Both the position numbers and the translations under genes were made by a program. DNA of 64,000 nucleotides from Chitinophaga solisilvae (lineage in GTDB: Bacteria; Bacteroidota; Bacteroidia; Chitinophagales; Chitinophagaceae). Under the pieces are notes generated by a model. It was not told the origin of the DNA. It searched no databases and worked only from the letters and a program-made list of their open reading frames with translations. Positions 8,401 to 17,105 of this stretch are shown piece by piece (within the stretch, counting starts at the first letter, position 1; each line of letters starts with the position of its first letter). The stretch covers positions 62,001 to 126,000 of the forward strand of contig NZ_JAABOK010000006.1 of assembly GCF_009928525.1 (NCBI RefSeq), read 5' to 3'.

Positions 8401-9499
8401 CTATCTCTTCAAAGGAGCGGGCCAGGCTGCCGATGGCATCTTTCGATACAATACCCGTTTTAATACCGCCCATACCTTTGGAAATCTTATCTGCCGCATC
8501 GCGGAGCATATTGAGGCTATCTGTGATGGACTTGATGGTAAAGGACACAAAACCAATTACCAGCGCCACAATAAGTACCAGGAAAACAAGATAGCGGGTT
8601 TTAAGATCGTTTTCTGCTTTGGAAATAGCGCGGGCTTCTTTACTCACACGTTCAATGATGCTGCGCTGCAGTTGTTTCAGCTGATCCACGGCCTTACTGG
8701 AATTATCCCACCAGGAATCCGCATTAAACAGCGTATCAATTCTTCTTGACCGGATCGTGTTGGCAATAAAATCCTGGGTGATGGTGAATTCATTTGTTTT
8801 CTCCATCTGCTCAAAATCCCTTACTGTCACCGGTGATCCTTTGTCTGTAAACTCAGCCCGCAGGGAAGCATATACTTCTGCATTATTTTCTATACGCGAA
8901 AAATCTTCCGGCCACACTTCCTTCTTCTGCATGAAATAATAGATATCCATCCGGATCATTCCCTGGTAGGTAGCCATCTGGGCCAGCAGGTATAACGCAT
9001 TAAGATCGTTCTGCAGCGTTTTCAGGTCGGCCACATCCGGCGTGTTGGTCCGGGAAAGATTATTCAGTCTGAATATGAGATTGGAATAGTAATCCAGTAC
9101 TTCCCGCTGGGGCATTGATTTATTATCTATTTCTTTTCTCTTCTTCGCTAAAGTATTCAGCAGAGAATACTGAAAGAAGTGGCTGTCGTTCGCCAGCAGG
9201 CTACCTTTCACGGAGTTGATAGCCATGTCGGTTTTCGCGCGCTGCAGGAGCAGGTCCTGCTGAGAGCCATTACCGGAAACATAGTTTACGCTGTAGCGGC
9301 GTTCCATATGTACTTCATCCGCCACTTTCATGATAGTGGTGGTATTGTTCACTTCCAGCAGCAGGTTATCGATGTTTTTAATATCCTGGCTTTGCTTGTT
9401 GAATACCTGAATTCCAAAATAGATAAGGCATATCAGAGGGACCAATGCAATTAACAACAGCTTGCGTGGTAAGGGAAGCTGCATAAAAAATTTTTTCAT
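5480..9499 (-). CDS. Giant hybrid histidine kinase (TM-HAMP-GAF-HK-3xREC)
   Basis: 1339 residues. TM1 (about 13-30), a periplasmic helical domain (about 40-300) resembling nitrate/nitrite-sensing NIT domains (HMERRYSVNYVSG, RMDIYYFMQ), TM2 (303-320), HAMP-like helices (320-415), GAF (about 430-570), a long coiled coil (575-665), HisKA with H679 (NMSHELRTP), HATPase_c (795-895; KDTGIGI, GGTGLGLSI), then three receivers: D999, D1121 and D1266. The second receiver is divergent, with EE at 1077-1078 in place of DD. It is the first gene of the REC-CheR-CheB-kinase operon and probably its sensor. The NIT assignment is tentative. The coiled coil is a conceivable CheR/CheB target, but nothing here proves it. 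Confidence 0.92.
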   Translation of the reverse strand: MKKFFMQLPLPRKLLLIALVPLICLIYFGIQVFNKQSQDIKNIDNLLLEVNNTTTIMKVADEVHMERRYSVNYVSGNGSQQDLLLQRAKTDMAINSVKGSLLANDSHFFQYSLLNTLAKKRKEIDNKSMPQREVLDYYSNLIFRLNNLSRTNTPDVADLKTLQNDLNALYLLAQMATYQGMIRMDIYYFMQKKEVWPEDFSRIENNAEVYASLRAEFTDKGSPVTVRDFEQMEKTNEFTITQDFIANTIRSRRIDTLFNADSWWDNSSKAVDQLKQLQRSIIERVSKEARAISKAENDLKTRYLVFLVLIVALVIGFVSFTIKSITDSLNMLRDAADKISKGMGGIKTGIVSKDAIGSLARSFEEIDRTGLELADAADKIGKGNFNIGVQPRSEEDVLGHAVVQMAADLKELRNNNERKMWVQSGITRISETLLAERDMGSLTKDALTDLVFYTRAQVGVLYIRQAGELHFSAGYALSDQYPAPAVITAGKTLLGQAMMQREPMYLKETPDNFLHISGGTTGAQPGHVLIVPLVHAGIAEGVLEIGALHPFGDEVLDYVKQAAVNIAIAIQSTRSRTKLQELLEETQSQAEELQVQHSELESLNVELEAQTQKLQVSEEELKVQQEELMQSNAELEERSRLLEEKNQIIVERNLDIHKKAEELALSTKYKSEFLANMSHELRTPLNSILLLSRLLSENNEHNLNTDQVEYANVINTSGKGLLTLIDEILDLSKIESGKMELEYGQVYIANILSNMQALFEPIAREKGLELKLVKDAEIPETIETDQNRLEQILKNLLSNALKFTARGAVTLEVRAGEVPGTIRFAVKDTGIGIPPEKQQIIFEAFQQADGSTRRKYGGTGLGLSISRELAKLLGGQIHLNSDDKGSEFYITLPYKRKYVPAPVKPVPVAAATPEKNVVEEGLAAGGPFLSSVIPADIKDDREAVQAGDAVILIVEDDTYTAKTLLDFTRQRGYKGVVTVRGDQAGELARKYKPVGILLDIQLPVKDGWQVMEELKNDPATKAIPVHIISSMEARKESLLKGAVDFISKPVTAESMQLIFEKMEFVLQRSTKKVLILEENAKHAKALAYFLSNYQVNSEISGTVNEGIQLLQQKDVDCVILDMGIPDQHAYEALEKVKEIKGLENIPVIIFTGKSLSRSEEQRIRQYADSIVVKTAHSYQRMLDEVSLFLHLVSEKAPEVQSGNGKMALLNEVLKDKTVLIADDDVRNIYSLTKALEMHQMKVVSAIDGKEALQQLEEHPVDIVLMDMMMPEMDGYDAIAAIRRQPKLAQLPVIAVTAKAMMGDREKCLQAGASDYISKPVDVDQLISLLRVWLYDKGMK

Positions 9500-9616
9500 C
9501 CGCCAGAGCTTGTTTAATTTTAACTATCCGGAAAGGCTGATGGAACCCATACAAACCTCATACCCGTCAGTAAGTTAAGTTGAATTATATTCATAAGAAA
9601 ATAACCAACAAAATCA

Positions 9617-9624
9617 TATTTTTG
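9617..9624 (+). promoter_or_regulatory. Putative -7 box upstream of the REC gene
   Basis: TATTTTTG, an exact TAnnTTTG match, lies 20 bp before the start codon of the receiver gene at 9644. No clear -33 TTTG is present at the expected spacing, so the promoter call is moderate. Confidence 0.45.
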
Positions 9625-9643
9625 CCTTTATTTTTAATTTCTT

Positions 9644-10057
9644 ATGGTCAATAGCTGTAAATATAGCTCAGTGCTTTTAATTGATGATGATGTGGATGAC
9701 AGGATGATATTTGGCGATGTATTAAAAGAACTGGTGCCGGATATTATTTACAACGAAGCCATCAACGGGGAGGACGCATTAACCAAACTCGGAAACGGGC
9801 TTCTGCCGGACATCATTTTCGTAGACCTCAACATGCCAAGAATTGACGGCAAACAGTTTCTCGCAGAGATACAGAAACTGGAGCAGCTGCGTCATATTCC
9901 TGTTATCATCTATACTACCTCCTCCCACGAATCCGATAAGAAAGAAACCCGTGCACTGGGTGCAGCCTATTTTCTTACCAAGCCGAATAGTTTGCATGAA
10001 TTGAACCTGGTGCTGAAAGGTATACTGGAGCGGACCATCGCTTATGAGGTGAAATAA
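9644..10057 (+). CDS. Rcp1-like single-domain response regulator
   Basis: A 137-residue receiver with LLIDDDVDDRMIF at the N-terminus, phospho-acceptor D61 (IIFVDLNMPRIDGKQF), a YTTSS switch segment and the lysine in LTKP. The acidic DDDxDD start and the DLNMPxxDGK loop are typical of the Rcp1-like group, which partners phytochrome-like kinases. It is transcribed divergently from the giant kinase operon from its own -7 box. There is no output domain; the cognate kinase is probably one of the neighbours (inference). Confidence 0.9.
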   Translation: MVNSCKYSSVLLIDDDVDDRMIFGDVLKELVPDIIYNEAINGEDALTKLGNGLLPDIIFVDLNMPRIDGKQFLAEIQKLEQLRHIPVIIYTTSSHESDKKETRALGAAYFLTKPNSLHELNLVLKGILERTIAYEVK

Positions 10058-10215
10058 AAACAATACATTTTTTTCCGGAAGAAATTTTTGACAGAAATCT
10101 GTCAGCCGGAAACCTGTTTCCCAAAAAATCCGTAAATATCAAAGGGCCTCACAAAGAATTGTATGGCCGGCAGTTCGTAATTGTTAAGATATAAAGTTTG
10201 CCGTTCCCAACGGCA

Positions 10216-11601
10216 TTAAAGTTGTTTCAGCACTTCTTCCAGCCAGCCTTTCCGGCTCAGATCCACTTTTACATCCGGCTGAATACCTTTTCCGTCAGCC
10301 ACCTCCCCTGCATTAATACGGCGGGATCGTGTGACGGGCCAGGCGAGTATAAGGTCAGGGGAATAGAACTGTTTATGGCAGCAGCCGGCTGCGTCGGCGG
10401 CTCCTGTGGCGGGTTCCCCAAAACGCTTTACCTTGCTGCTTTTCCGGCTTTCGACAATCAGTTGTTCTGCCGCACCGGCGCTGTTCCTGTTCATAATCAC
10501 CGCGATGCGGGCGGGATAAGGCAGCACTTCCGGCAGGGTGATCGTTTCATCGGGCGTAAATGGAATAAATTTTCCCGGTGCGGTATCACTGCGGCGAATC
10601 AGTTGCCGGTATTTTTCCCGCTCTCCGTTGGGCAGGCTTTCTGCCGCTGCTACTTCCTGTTCAAACCGGCGTATATTCTCCGGCGTTGCCAGGAAATCAT
10701 CGCCTTCCAGCTGCCACGGACCGGTATATAACAAGGGTCTGATACTGCGATATACCAGATCAGTGCCCCCGTTGTTATCGCGCAGATCCAGTACCATCCT
10801 GGCGTTGCGGCGCAGCTGACCGGAGTGGGCGCTGATAACGGAATCTATACTGGCGGCAGATACTGATTTCAGACGCAGGTAGCCGGTACTGCTGTCCAGC
10901 TGCCGGTAATAGGCGTTGCCGGAAGTTTCTTCCGGAAACAGGACCTCCGCTGCGGTGACCTTCCGCGGAGCAGCAACTACATTTCTGCCGACTTTTTTCC
11001 AGCCCTGAGCCGCCAGCAGTGCGGCGGTATCAGTTGCTCCCCGGCTGGCGCCGTAATCTTTTCCATACATGATAACATCGTAATATCCGTATCCGGCAGG
11101 TATCAGTTCGAGCTTCACATGTCCCGGCTGCCAGCTGCCAACGGCAGAATGGATAATAACGCCGGCGTATGTACGTAGTCCTCTGGCAGACTTCACTACC
11201 GCTATCGTATATACGCTGTCCTGCTGATAGATGCCTTCTATGTCTGCAGTCGTTTTCAGGTAGAGGTCACGCACACGGTCTACGGTAAGCGGCAGGGAAT
11301 CGGGGGCAAACCGGCCTCCGCTGATATACAGGTTTTTATCATTAAACGCGTTGATCCATTTTCCTAAAAGGTAATAGCAATATTTTTCACTGTTGATTCT
11401 GGCAGCCTGCCGGCGATAGGTATCGTATTCCGCCTGGTAGGCAGGCAGCCCGGCGGTGGTTACCCTGGCAGAAAATCCGGCGTAATTGTTTTCAACAAAC
11501 AGTTTCAGGCTGTCCAGCTTCCTTTCACAGTTGCACCGCTGCCGGGCATTTGCAGTGATAATAATACAACATAACAGGGAAGCGGCTAAAAGCAGTTTCA
11601 T
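10216..11601 (-). CDS. Secreted S41-family peptidase
   Basis: 461 residues. The N-terminal signal peptide (KLLLAASLLCCIIITANA) sends it out of the cytoplasm. The C-terminal half is an S41 (tail-specific protease) fold: the strand-turn MVLDLRDNNGG (269-279), and IAVIMNRNSAGAAEQ with probable nucleophile S374, followed by KRFGEPATG. No PDZ domain is evident, so it is closer to the IRBP/tricorn-like branch than to CtpA. The cysteine-rich start of the mature protein (RCNCERK) is unusual. The substrate is unknown. A small hairpin (GCCGTT/AACGGC, 10200-10214) follows the stop without a T tract. Confidence 0.8.
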   Translation of the reverse strand: MKLLLAASLLCCIIITANARQRCNCERKLDSLKLFVENNYAGFSARVTTAGLPAYQAEYDTYRRQAARINSEKYCYYLLGKWINAFNDKNLYISGGRFAPDSLPLTVDRVRDLYLKTTADIEGIYQQDSVYTIAVVKSARGLRTYAGVIIHSAVGSWQPGHVKLELIPAGYGYYDVIMYGKDYGASRGATDTAALLAAQGWKKVGRNVVAAPRKVTAAEVLFPEETSGNAYYRQLDSSTGYLRLKSVSAASIDSVISAHSGQLRRNARMVLDLRDNNGGTDLVYRSIRPLLYTGPWQLEGDDFLATPENIRRFEQEVAAAESLPNGEREKYRQLIRRSDTAPGKFIPFTPDETITLPEVLPYPARIAVIMNRNSAGAAEQLIVESRKSSKVKRFGEPATGAADAAGCCHKQFYSPDLILAWPVTRSRRINAGEVADGKGIQPDVKVDLSRKGWLEEVLKQL

Positions 11602-11826
11602 GGTAGCGTATCAGGATTCTTTCAGAAAGGTTTTTCAGTGGTTATATGCTACAGGTTGCCGGCATTCGGACTGGATCACTTTATCTGGGAGGAGACTGTC
11701 GGCTAACCTAAAAACATTAAATATTGATTAAATATATAAAAACAGTTTCAATAATTATAATTTATTTAAGGTGTCAGTATACATGATCCAATATTAATAA
11801 ATTGCACGTTCTAATATGACGGTATT

Positions 11827-14121
11827 ATGTACTTAGAAGAACTGGAACAATTGTACAATGAACAGGCATACACAGTAGCAACTATTCAACTGGAAGCCTA
11901 TCTGCAGGAACATGCCACCTCCGCGCAGGCATGGCACCTGATGGGGCTGTGTAAACTGGAAATTGCCAAATCAGCAGAAACAAGGGAAGAAGCCACTGAA
12001 GTATATACCTCCGCCTATCATGCCTTCAGCGAAGCCCTGACACACGATTCTGCGCATATACAGGCACGCCTGCACCGCGCCTATATGGGCGCCAATGTAA
12101 TAGACGGCAAAGCCGATACCACGCTCAGCGACTGTGAGCAACTCATCGATAACGGTGATGATGAACTGACCACCAAGGCACTGCTGTACCGTTTCCAGGT
12201 ATGGGTGCTGCTGAATGAAACTGACAAAGCGCTGGCCGACATGCACCGTAACCTGGAAATATATGAATCGCTCTACAAAGATGACCTGCCGCAGCTGAAT
12301 GTAGCGAGGTTCCAATGCAATACCCGCATCGGCGACGTATACTACCATAATGATGATAAACCGGCGGCACTTGATTATTACAGGAAAGCATTCCATTGCA
12401 CCGTATATAATAACCGCAGCCTGTCTACCATCTATTTCGCACTGGAAATGGAAGATTACGACTTTGCTGCCGACATGCTGCATATCATGACTACCGCCGG
12501 GGAATACTCCGAGGAAGATATGCTTGCCCTCCTGAGAAAAATTAAACAGCAGCTGGACGAAGGCCTGCAACATGCTGCGCTGGCCAGGGAATTCTGCTGG
12601 GGCACCATCGACTACTGGCACCATTTCTACGGTGAAGATGAGGCAGAAGGCACACTGGAACAAATCTCCACCGGTAAACGGTTTATTGCACAATACCCGG
12701 AAGAATCCTACTTCTATCATTTCACCGCTACCGCCCTCTTCAATATAGGCAGCTACGGCGAATCACTGCCCTATTACGAAAAGGCGACAGCCATCAGCGC
12801 ATATCCCAGCACCATCATCCGCTGGTATTACGCCATGTATAAAACTACCGGACAGTTTCCGGCATCATGGCCTGAAACAGACTACAGCGTGCCGTTTGAC
12901 TGGTACAGCGCGGGCGTCATCTGTGGCGAACTGGTGCAACAGGAACAACAGACGCCCGGCAGAGAACAGTTGCTGCAGCTGAAGAAATATCTCTATAAAA
13001 AAGCCTTTGACATCTACCATCCCTATTGGTATAGTAATACAGGATCGTCCTACGCAGGTCATCCTCACCACTTTGCGATGTGCTGTAATAACTACGGTAT
13101 CACCCTGTTCGAGCTGGGCGATTTTGAAGAAGCCACCCGCGTGCATAACATCGGATATAACATGTCGCCCTTCTGGGAACAGCTGGAATCCAGGGCAGAA
13201 GCGTGGCACGCCCAGGAAAAATATGCAGAGGCGGTTACCGACCGGCAAACCATCCTCAACAACTTTACCAGCACCCTGCCACTTGTATACTACGTATCCA
13301 TTCATGAGCGCATTATAGAAGATCTCACTACGCTGGAACGTTACGAGGAAGCCCTCGCGCTCTATCATAAAATTCTGCAGGAATACGATGAGTGGATTGC
13401 TGCTGATATGCAGGAACTGTCTGCAGAAGAATGCGACTCCATCATTTACAATATAGACCGCATCAAAACAGACCGCGCCTTTATCAAAACCGGTACAGAC
13501 GGGGATCTTACAGAACGTATTGAAGCGCTGGAAGCACATCTGACAGAAAAACCGGACGACAGCGATGCCTACTTCAATCTGATGTATCTCTATTTTGAAG
13601 GAGGCCGGTATGAACACTGCATCGGAGCTATTAATAATCGTATATCCATTGGCGGTATAGCAAGATTACCCCTGGTATCGCAGATGAAAATTTATTACTT
13701 CCGCGGAAAAGCAGCGTTAAAGCTGGGAAAATACCAGCCCGCCATCAGTGATATGCTGCAGACCCTGGATATCATGTCCGGCGGCGGAGAAGCAGATAAT
13801 ACTCCCAACAACCGTTGCGGCGTATTTGCGTTCCTCGCAGAAGCCTACCTCGGCGCCGGCGATACGGACAACAGCATCACCTACGGCCAGAAATGCATAC
13901 AGATCTACAAAACCATGAACTGGTCCTGGGATAATGAATGCGTTAACTTCTATTTCATCCTGGCCCAGGCCTATGCTGCCAGGGAGGATAACAGTCACTG
14001 CAAAAAAATGCTCGATAAAATACTGGAAAACACACCCGGACATGAACCGGCACTCCAGCTGAAAGCCACCCTGAAAGGCAGCGGAGGCTTGTTTTCCTTT
14101 CTCCGGAAGAAAAAGAGTTAG
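11827..14121 (+). CDS. Large TPR-repeat protein of unknown function
   Basis: 764 residues with no signal peptide or membrane segment. Helical repeats of the tetratricopeptide kind run along almost the whole length (for example AWHLMGLCKLEIAK near 40, ALDYYRKAFHC near 185, YGITLFELGDFEEATRVHN near 425, and more to the C-terminus). It ends in a basic tail (FSFLRKKKS). Such proteins are usually scaffolds; no enzymatic motif is visible. It is a single-gene unit with a perfect-stem terminator and no functional link to its neighbours. Function unknown. Confidence 0.8.
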   Translation: MYLEELEQLYNEQAYTVATIQLEAYLQEHATSAQAWHLMGLCKLEIAKSAETREEATEVYTSAYHAFSEALTHDSAHIQARLHRAYMGANVIDGKADTTLSDCEQLIDNGDDELTTKALLYRFQVWVLLNETDKALADMHRNLEIYESLYKDDLPQLNVARFQCNTRIGDVYYHNDDKPAALDYYRKAFHCTVYNNRSLSTIYFALEMEDYDFAADMLHIMTTAGEYSEEDMLALLRKIKQQLDEGLQHAALAREFCWGTIDYWHHFYGEDEAEGTLEQISTGKRFIAQYPEESYFYHFTATALFNIGSYGESLPYYEKATAISAYPSTIIRWYYAMYKTTGQFPASWPETDYSVPFDWYSAGVICGELVQQEQQTPGREQLLQLKKYLYKKAFDIYHPYWYSNTGSSYAGHPHHFAMCCNNYGITLFELGDFEEATRVHNIGYNMSPFWEQLESRAEAWHAQEKYAEAVTDRQTILNNFTSTLPLVYYVSIHERIIEDLTTLERYEEALALYHKILQEYDEWIAADMQELSAEECDSIIYNIDRIKTDRAFIKTGTDGDLTERIEALEAHLTEKPDDSDAYFNLMYLYFEGGRYEHCIGAINNRISIGGIARLPLVSQMKIYYFRGKAALKLGKYQPAISDMLQTLDIMSGGGEADNTPNNRCGVFAFLAEAYLGAGDTDNSITYGQKCIQIYKTMNWSWDNECVNFYFILAQAYAAREDNSHCKKMLDKILENTPGHEPALQLKATLKGSGGLFSFLRKKKS

Positions 14122-14161
14122 GGAGTTAAGGATTTACGGATGTTGTAATTTTCTGATTACT

Positions 14162-14203
14162 AAATGCAGCGGAGATATACGTGTATATCTCCGCTGCATT
14201 TTA
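14162..14203 (+). terminator. Intrinsic terminator after the TPR gene
   Basis: A perfect 19-bp stem (14162-14180 with 14183-14201) around a 2-nt loop, ending in TTT. The outer stem sequence AAATGCAGCGGAG also occurs in the palindrome at 21638-21768 (as far as AAATGCAGCGGA) and twice at 43484-43551, so it is a recurring module rather than a unique terminator. Confidence 0.8.
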
Positions 14204-14340
14204 GTGTATATTCATCATGTTGTCAGCTGGTATTCAGCTATTCAGTAACGGCAACGGATATACTTTTGTTTCAGCTTACATGTACATCTATCTACACAAT
14301 CATCACCGTTCATATCACCGCTGGAGATATCGGGATTAAA

Positions 14341-15672
14341 TTACTTTTGAGCCTTTTGCAATTTTCTGATATAAGCGGGCAATGGTAAAAACTGGCTTTT
14401 CCTTCCACTTCTCCGTTCTTCCAGAACACCATTTTCAACCAACCCTCCAAGATCATTTCGTGCAGTTTGATTACTAACTCCAAATTTATTCTGAACCTGA
14501 GCCACTGTAAAGTAAATTGTAACATCTTTTAATATTTCCTGAATCAAACCAATTTGCCGATCATTAAAAGATGTATTGCGGAGCAATGTAATAATATTCT
14601 GTTTTTCTGCTGTTTTACGCTGAATATAACTTTTCAAATCCTCCATAGCGATATTAATTGACCGGAGGTTATAAATAATAAAATATGTTAAATCATTATC
14701 ATCTAACTCCGTATGCAGATATGCATGAGCATATTGGGCTTTTGAATTTAGAATAGTGCGAGACACTGACATATATTCAATTAGCCAGTATCCTTTTTTA
14801 ATCAAATACCAGTAAAAAATAGTCCTGGCAGTTCTACCATTACCATCTGCAAACGGGTGAATATACCCCATAAGGAAATGTAAAATAATCCCCTTGGTAA
14901 TTGGATGCATGAAGAAACTCAGCTTTTCCCTGTCATTGGCAAAATGACAAAAATCATCCATAAGTTGCTCTAATTGATCTGCAGGCGGAGGTGTGTAAAC
15001 TGATTTTCCCGTTTGAACATCTACAACGTTAATATCATCACTCTTTCGAATTACGCCTTCCTCACTTCTTTCTGAAAATGTGTTTTTGGTAAGTATTGCA
15101 TGAATCTGAAGAATTGCATCCTTGGTAATATCCATACTTTTATTCTCCACAATCCATTTCATTGCCTCATAGTTGTTGAGAATCATTTGCTCGGAGGTAT
15201 TTCTGGGCTTTCGGTTATTCTCCAACATTTCTTTTGCCACCTTTCGGGTGGTGGCTGCCCCTTCCAGTTGGCTGGAGGCAATGGCCTCTTCCATCAGCGA
15301 GCTAATCAGGTAACGATCTCTATCTTCTGAAGGTATGATGCTATCTCCTTGTAAAGACCCCCCTAAGTTCATGTCGAATGCATGAAGAGCCTGCTGTACT
15401 ACCGATGGAGATCCGACAAGAAATTTGAATTTTGGCAGAGAAGAAATACTGAGTCTTTTATTAGATATTCGCCAGGTTTTCACAGCGGCCCAGAGCCTTT
15501 TGGCATCTATCTTCCAGTCATCAGCAAGATATTTCCACTTTTCCCAGTAATAATATTTATTATCGTTTATATCTAGGAATTCCTGGAATTTCTTTTTCTC
15601 ACTTAACTGTGACAACACTTCAGCATAAACAAAATCTTTGGGCGTGATAGGTGGGCCTTCAGGTATTCTCAT
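14341..15672 (-). CDS. Fic-family protein (AMPylator) with C-terminal winged helix
   Basis: 443 residues. Fic motif HPFADGNGRTAR at 272-283 with catalytic H272. An N-terminal inhibitory helix SSQLEG (S133, E137, G138) fits class II Fic proteins, in which the Glu blocks ATP binding. The C-terminal part (about 370-430) is a winged-helix domain (YFTVAQVQNKFGVSNQTARNDL). Fic enzymes transfer AMP to hydroxyl side chains of target proteins. The gene is clearly more AT-rich than its neighbours, suggesting acquisition. Its start codon sits immediately downstream of two similar 25-bp palindromes, so its own winged helix may act as an autorepressor (inference). Target unknown. Confidence 0.9.
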   Translation of the reverse strand: MRIPEGPPITPKDFVYAEVLSQLSEKKKFQEFLDINDNKYYYWEKWKYLADDWKIDAKRLWAAVKTWRISNKRLSISSLPKFKFLVGSPSVVQQALHAFDMNLGGSLQGDSIIPSEDRDRYLISSLMEEAIASSQLEGAATTRKVAKEMLENNRKPRNTSEQMILNNYEAMKWIVENKSMDITKDAILQIHAILTKNTFSERSEEGVIRKSDDINVVDVQTGKSVYTPPPADQLEQLMDDFCHFANDREKLSFFMHPITKGIILHFLMGYIHPFADGNGRTARTIFYWYLIKKGYWLIEYMSVSRTILNSKAQYAHAYLHTELDDNDLTYFIIYNLRSINIAMEDLKSYIQRKTAEKQNIITLLRNTSFNDRQIGLIQEILKDVTIYFTVAQVQNKFGVSNQTARNDLGGLVENGVLEERRSGRKSQFLPLPAYIRKLQKAQK

Positions 15673-15675
15673 TTT

Positions 15676-15700
15676 CTCCTAATTTTTACAAAATTAGGAG
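15676..15700. promoter_or_regulatory. Proximal palindromic operator at the fic promoter
   Basis: A perfect inverted repeat, CTCCTAATTTT / AAAATTAGGAG, with a 3-nt spacer, 3 bp upstream of the fic start codon. Read on the minus strand it contains TAATTTTG (15696-15689), an exact Bacteroidota -7 box. A repressor bound here would cover the -7 box and start site. The 5' leader would be only about 10 nt. Confidence 0.65.
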
Positions 15701-15735
15701 TTTTAAGGGACTATAAACTTGTATAGTTCCTCATT

Positions 15736-15760
15736 CTCCTAAAATTGACAAAAAAAGGAG
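15736..15760. promoter_or_regulatory. Distal operator-like repeat at the fic promoter
   Basis: A 25-bp site that matches the proximal operator at 20 of 25 positions (CTCCTAA...TT.ACAAAA..AGGAG) and starts exactly 60 bp from it. The CTCCT/AGGAG ends are conserved while the centre is less symmetric. The paired sites suggest cooperative binding of one regulator. Confidence 0.55.
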
Positions 15761-15881
15761 TAAATTGACAACACAATATTTATAATTGATAATCAGAGAA
15801 TTATATCAATATCTCTTTTCTTGACAACATCATTAAACCCCAGACAGCAGATTTGTATTCCATCCGCCCCAGGCCCTTTCA

Positions 15882-17105
15882 TCAGTTAATCAACACCTTA
15901 TTTCTAACCAGGAGGCAGGCGCCGATAATGCCGGAGCGCTCTCCCAGTGTAGATATTTTCAGTTTGGTATCGTTGTTTACCAGGCTGAGGGAGTATTTGT
16001 TCACGGCGCTTTTTATCGGTAAACGAATGTAATCCTGTGTGGCTGCCAGGCTTCCGCCTAAGATCACCAGTTCGGGGTTAAAGATATTAATCAGCAGCGC
16101 GATGCCGCGGCCCAGGTTCTCACCGATGCTGGCAATCAACTCTATCGCCAGTACGTCGTCGTGGTTGGCAGCGTCAATAATATCCTGGAGCTGAATGTCT
16201 TCCGGAGCCAGCCCCTTACGGGTAAGCATAGACGAAGATCCTTCCCGGAGGCGGTCGCGGAACATACGCATGAGCGCCCATCCGGAGGCCTCTGTTTCCA
16301 GACAGCCTTTCTTTCCGCAATGACAGATGATTTCATTGTCAAACAGCGGAATATGGCCAACTTCGCCGCTGTAGCCGGATTTACCGTAATACAGCTGTCC
16401 GTCAATCAGTACCCCCATTCCAATGCCGTAGTCCAGGTTCAGGAACAATACATTTCTTTCCCCATGCACGGCATCTGAGCAGAACTCGCCATAGGCCATG
16501 GCCCGGGAGTCGTTCTCCAGAAATACCCGGATACCTATTTTGGTTTCAATGATTTTACTGAGCGGCTCCTCATCAAAGTAAAAGAAGCTGTAACTGTAGC
16601 CGGTAGCGAAATTGATACGCCCGGACAGGTTGATGCCAATACCAAGAATTTTTTCTTTCGGTACCGGCAACGCCTTGATAAAATGACTGATCAGCCGGCA
16701 GAGTTCTTCCAGCGATGCTTTACTGTTATCCAGCTTATAGGGAATATTTTCTTCCGTGCGGATCAGGTTTTTCTGCAGATCAGATAATCCCAGGTTCAGG
16801 TGATGCTGCTTTACATCTACGCCGATAAAGAAAGCGGAGTCGGGAACCAGCCCATACAGGTTTGGTTTGCGGCCGCCGGTAGATTCTATCTTGCCGTAGT
16901 CTTTCACCAGCCCGTCGTGTATCAGGTCGTTCAGTAAGGTCGTTACTTTCGGTGCACTCAGGTTCAGTTCCCGGCACATGTCCGCAATAGTGGCATTCCC
17001 GATGTTGGCAAAGTAAGCCAGGGCAGCCTTTTTCAGATGAATATTTTTATAGGCAACCCCTGTCAGGTTTTCATTGTTCAATTCTTCAAAAAAGGTTTTA
17101 CCCAT
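15882..17105 (-). CDS. ROK-family transcriptional regulator / sugar kinase-like protein
   Basis: 407 residues. An N-terminal winged helix (about 25-72; ATIADMCRELNLSAPKVTTLLNDL) precedes a ROK domain with a GVDV segment near 95, END near 198 and the zinc site H251 with C261, C263 and C268 (CHCGKKGCLE). This is the architecture of NagC/XylR-type repressors that sense sugars or sugar phosphates. No sugar-use gene is adjacent, so the regulon is distant or unknown. The ATG at 17105 gives the usual length and HTH position. Confidence 0.88.
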   Translation of the reverse strand: MGKTFFEELNNENLTGVAYKNIHLKKAALAYFANIGNATIADMCRELNLSAPKVTTLLNDLIHDGLVKDYGKIESTGGRKPNLYGLVPDSAFFIGVDVKQHHLNLGLSDLQKNLIRTEENIPYKLDNSKASLEELCRLISHFIKALPVPKEKILGIGINLSGRINFATGYSYSFFYFDEEPLSKIIETKIGIRVFLENDSRAMAYGEFCSDAVHGERNVLFLNLDYGIGMGVLIDGQLYYGKSGYSGEVGHIPLFDNEIICHCGKKGCLETEASGWALMRMFRDRLREGSSSMLTRKGLAPEDIQLQDIIDAANHDDVLAIELIASIGENLGRGIALLINIFNPELVILGGSLAATQDYIRLPIKSAVNKYSLSLVNNDTKLKISTLGERSGIIGACLLVRNKVLIN

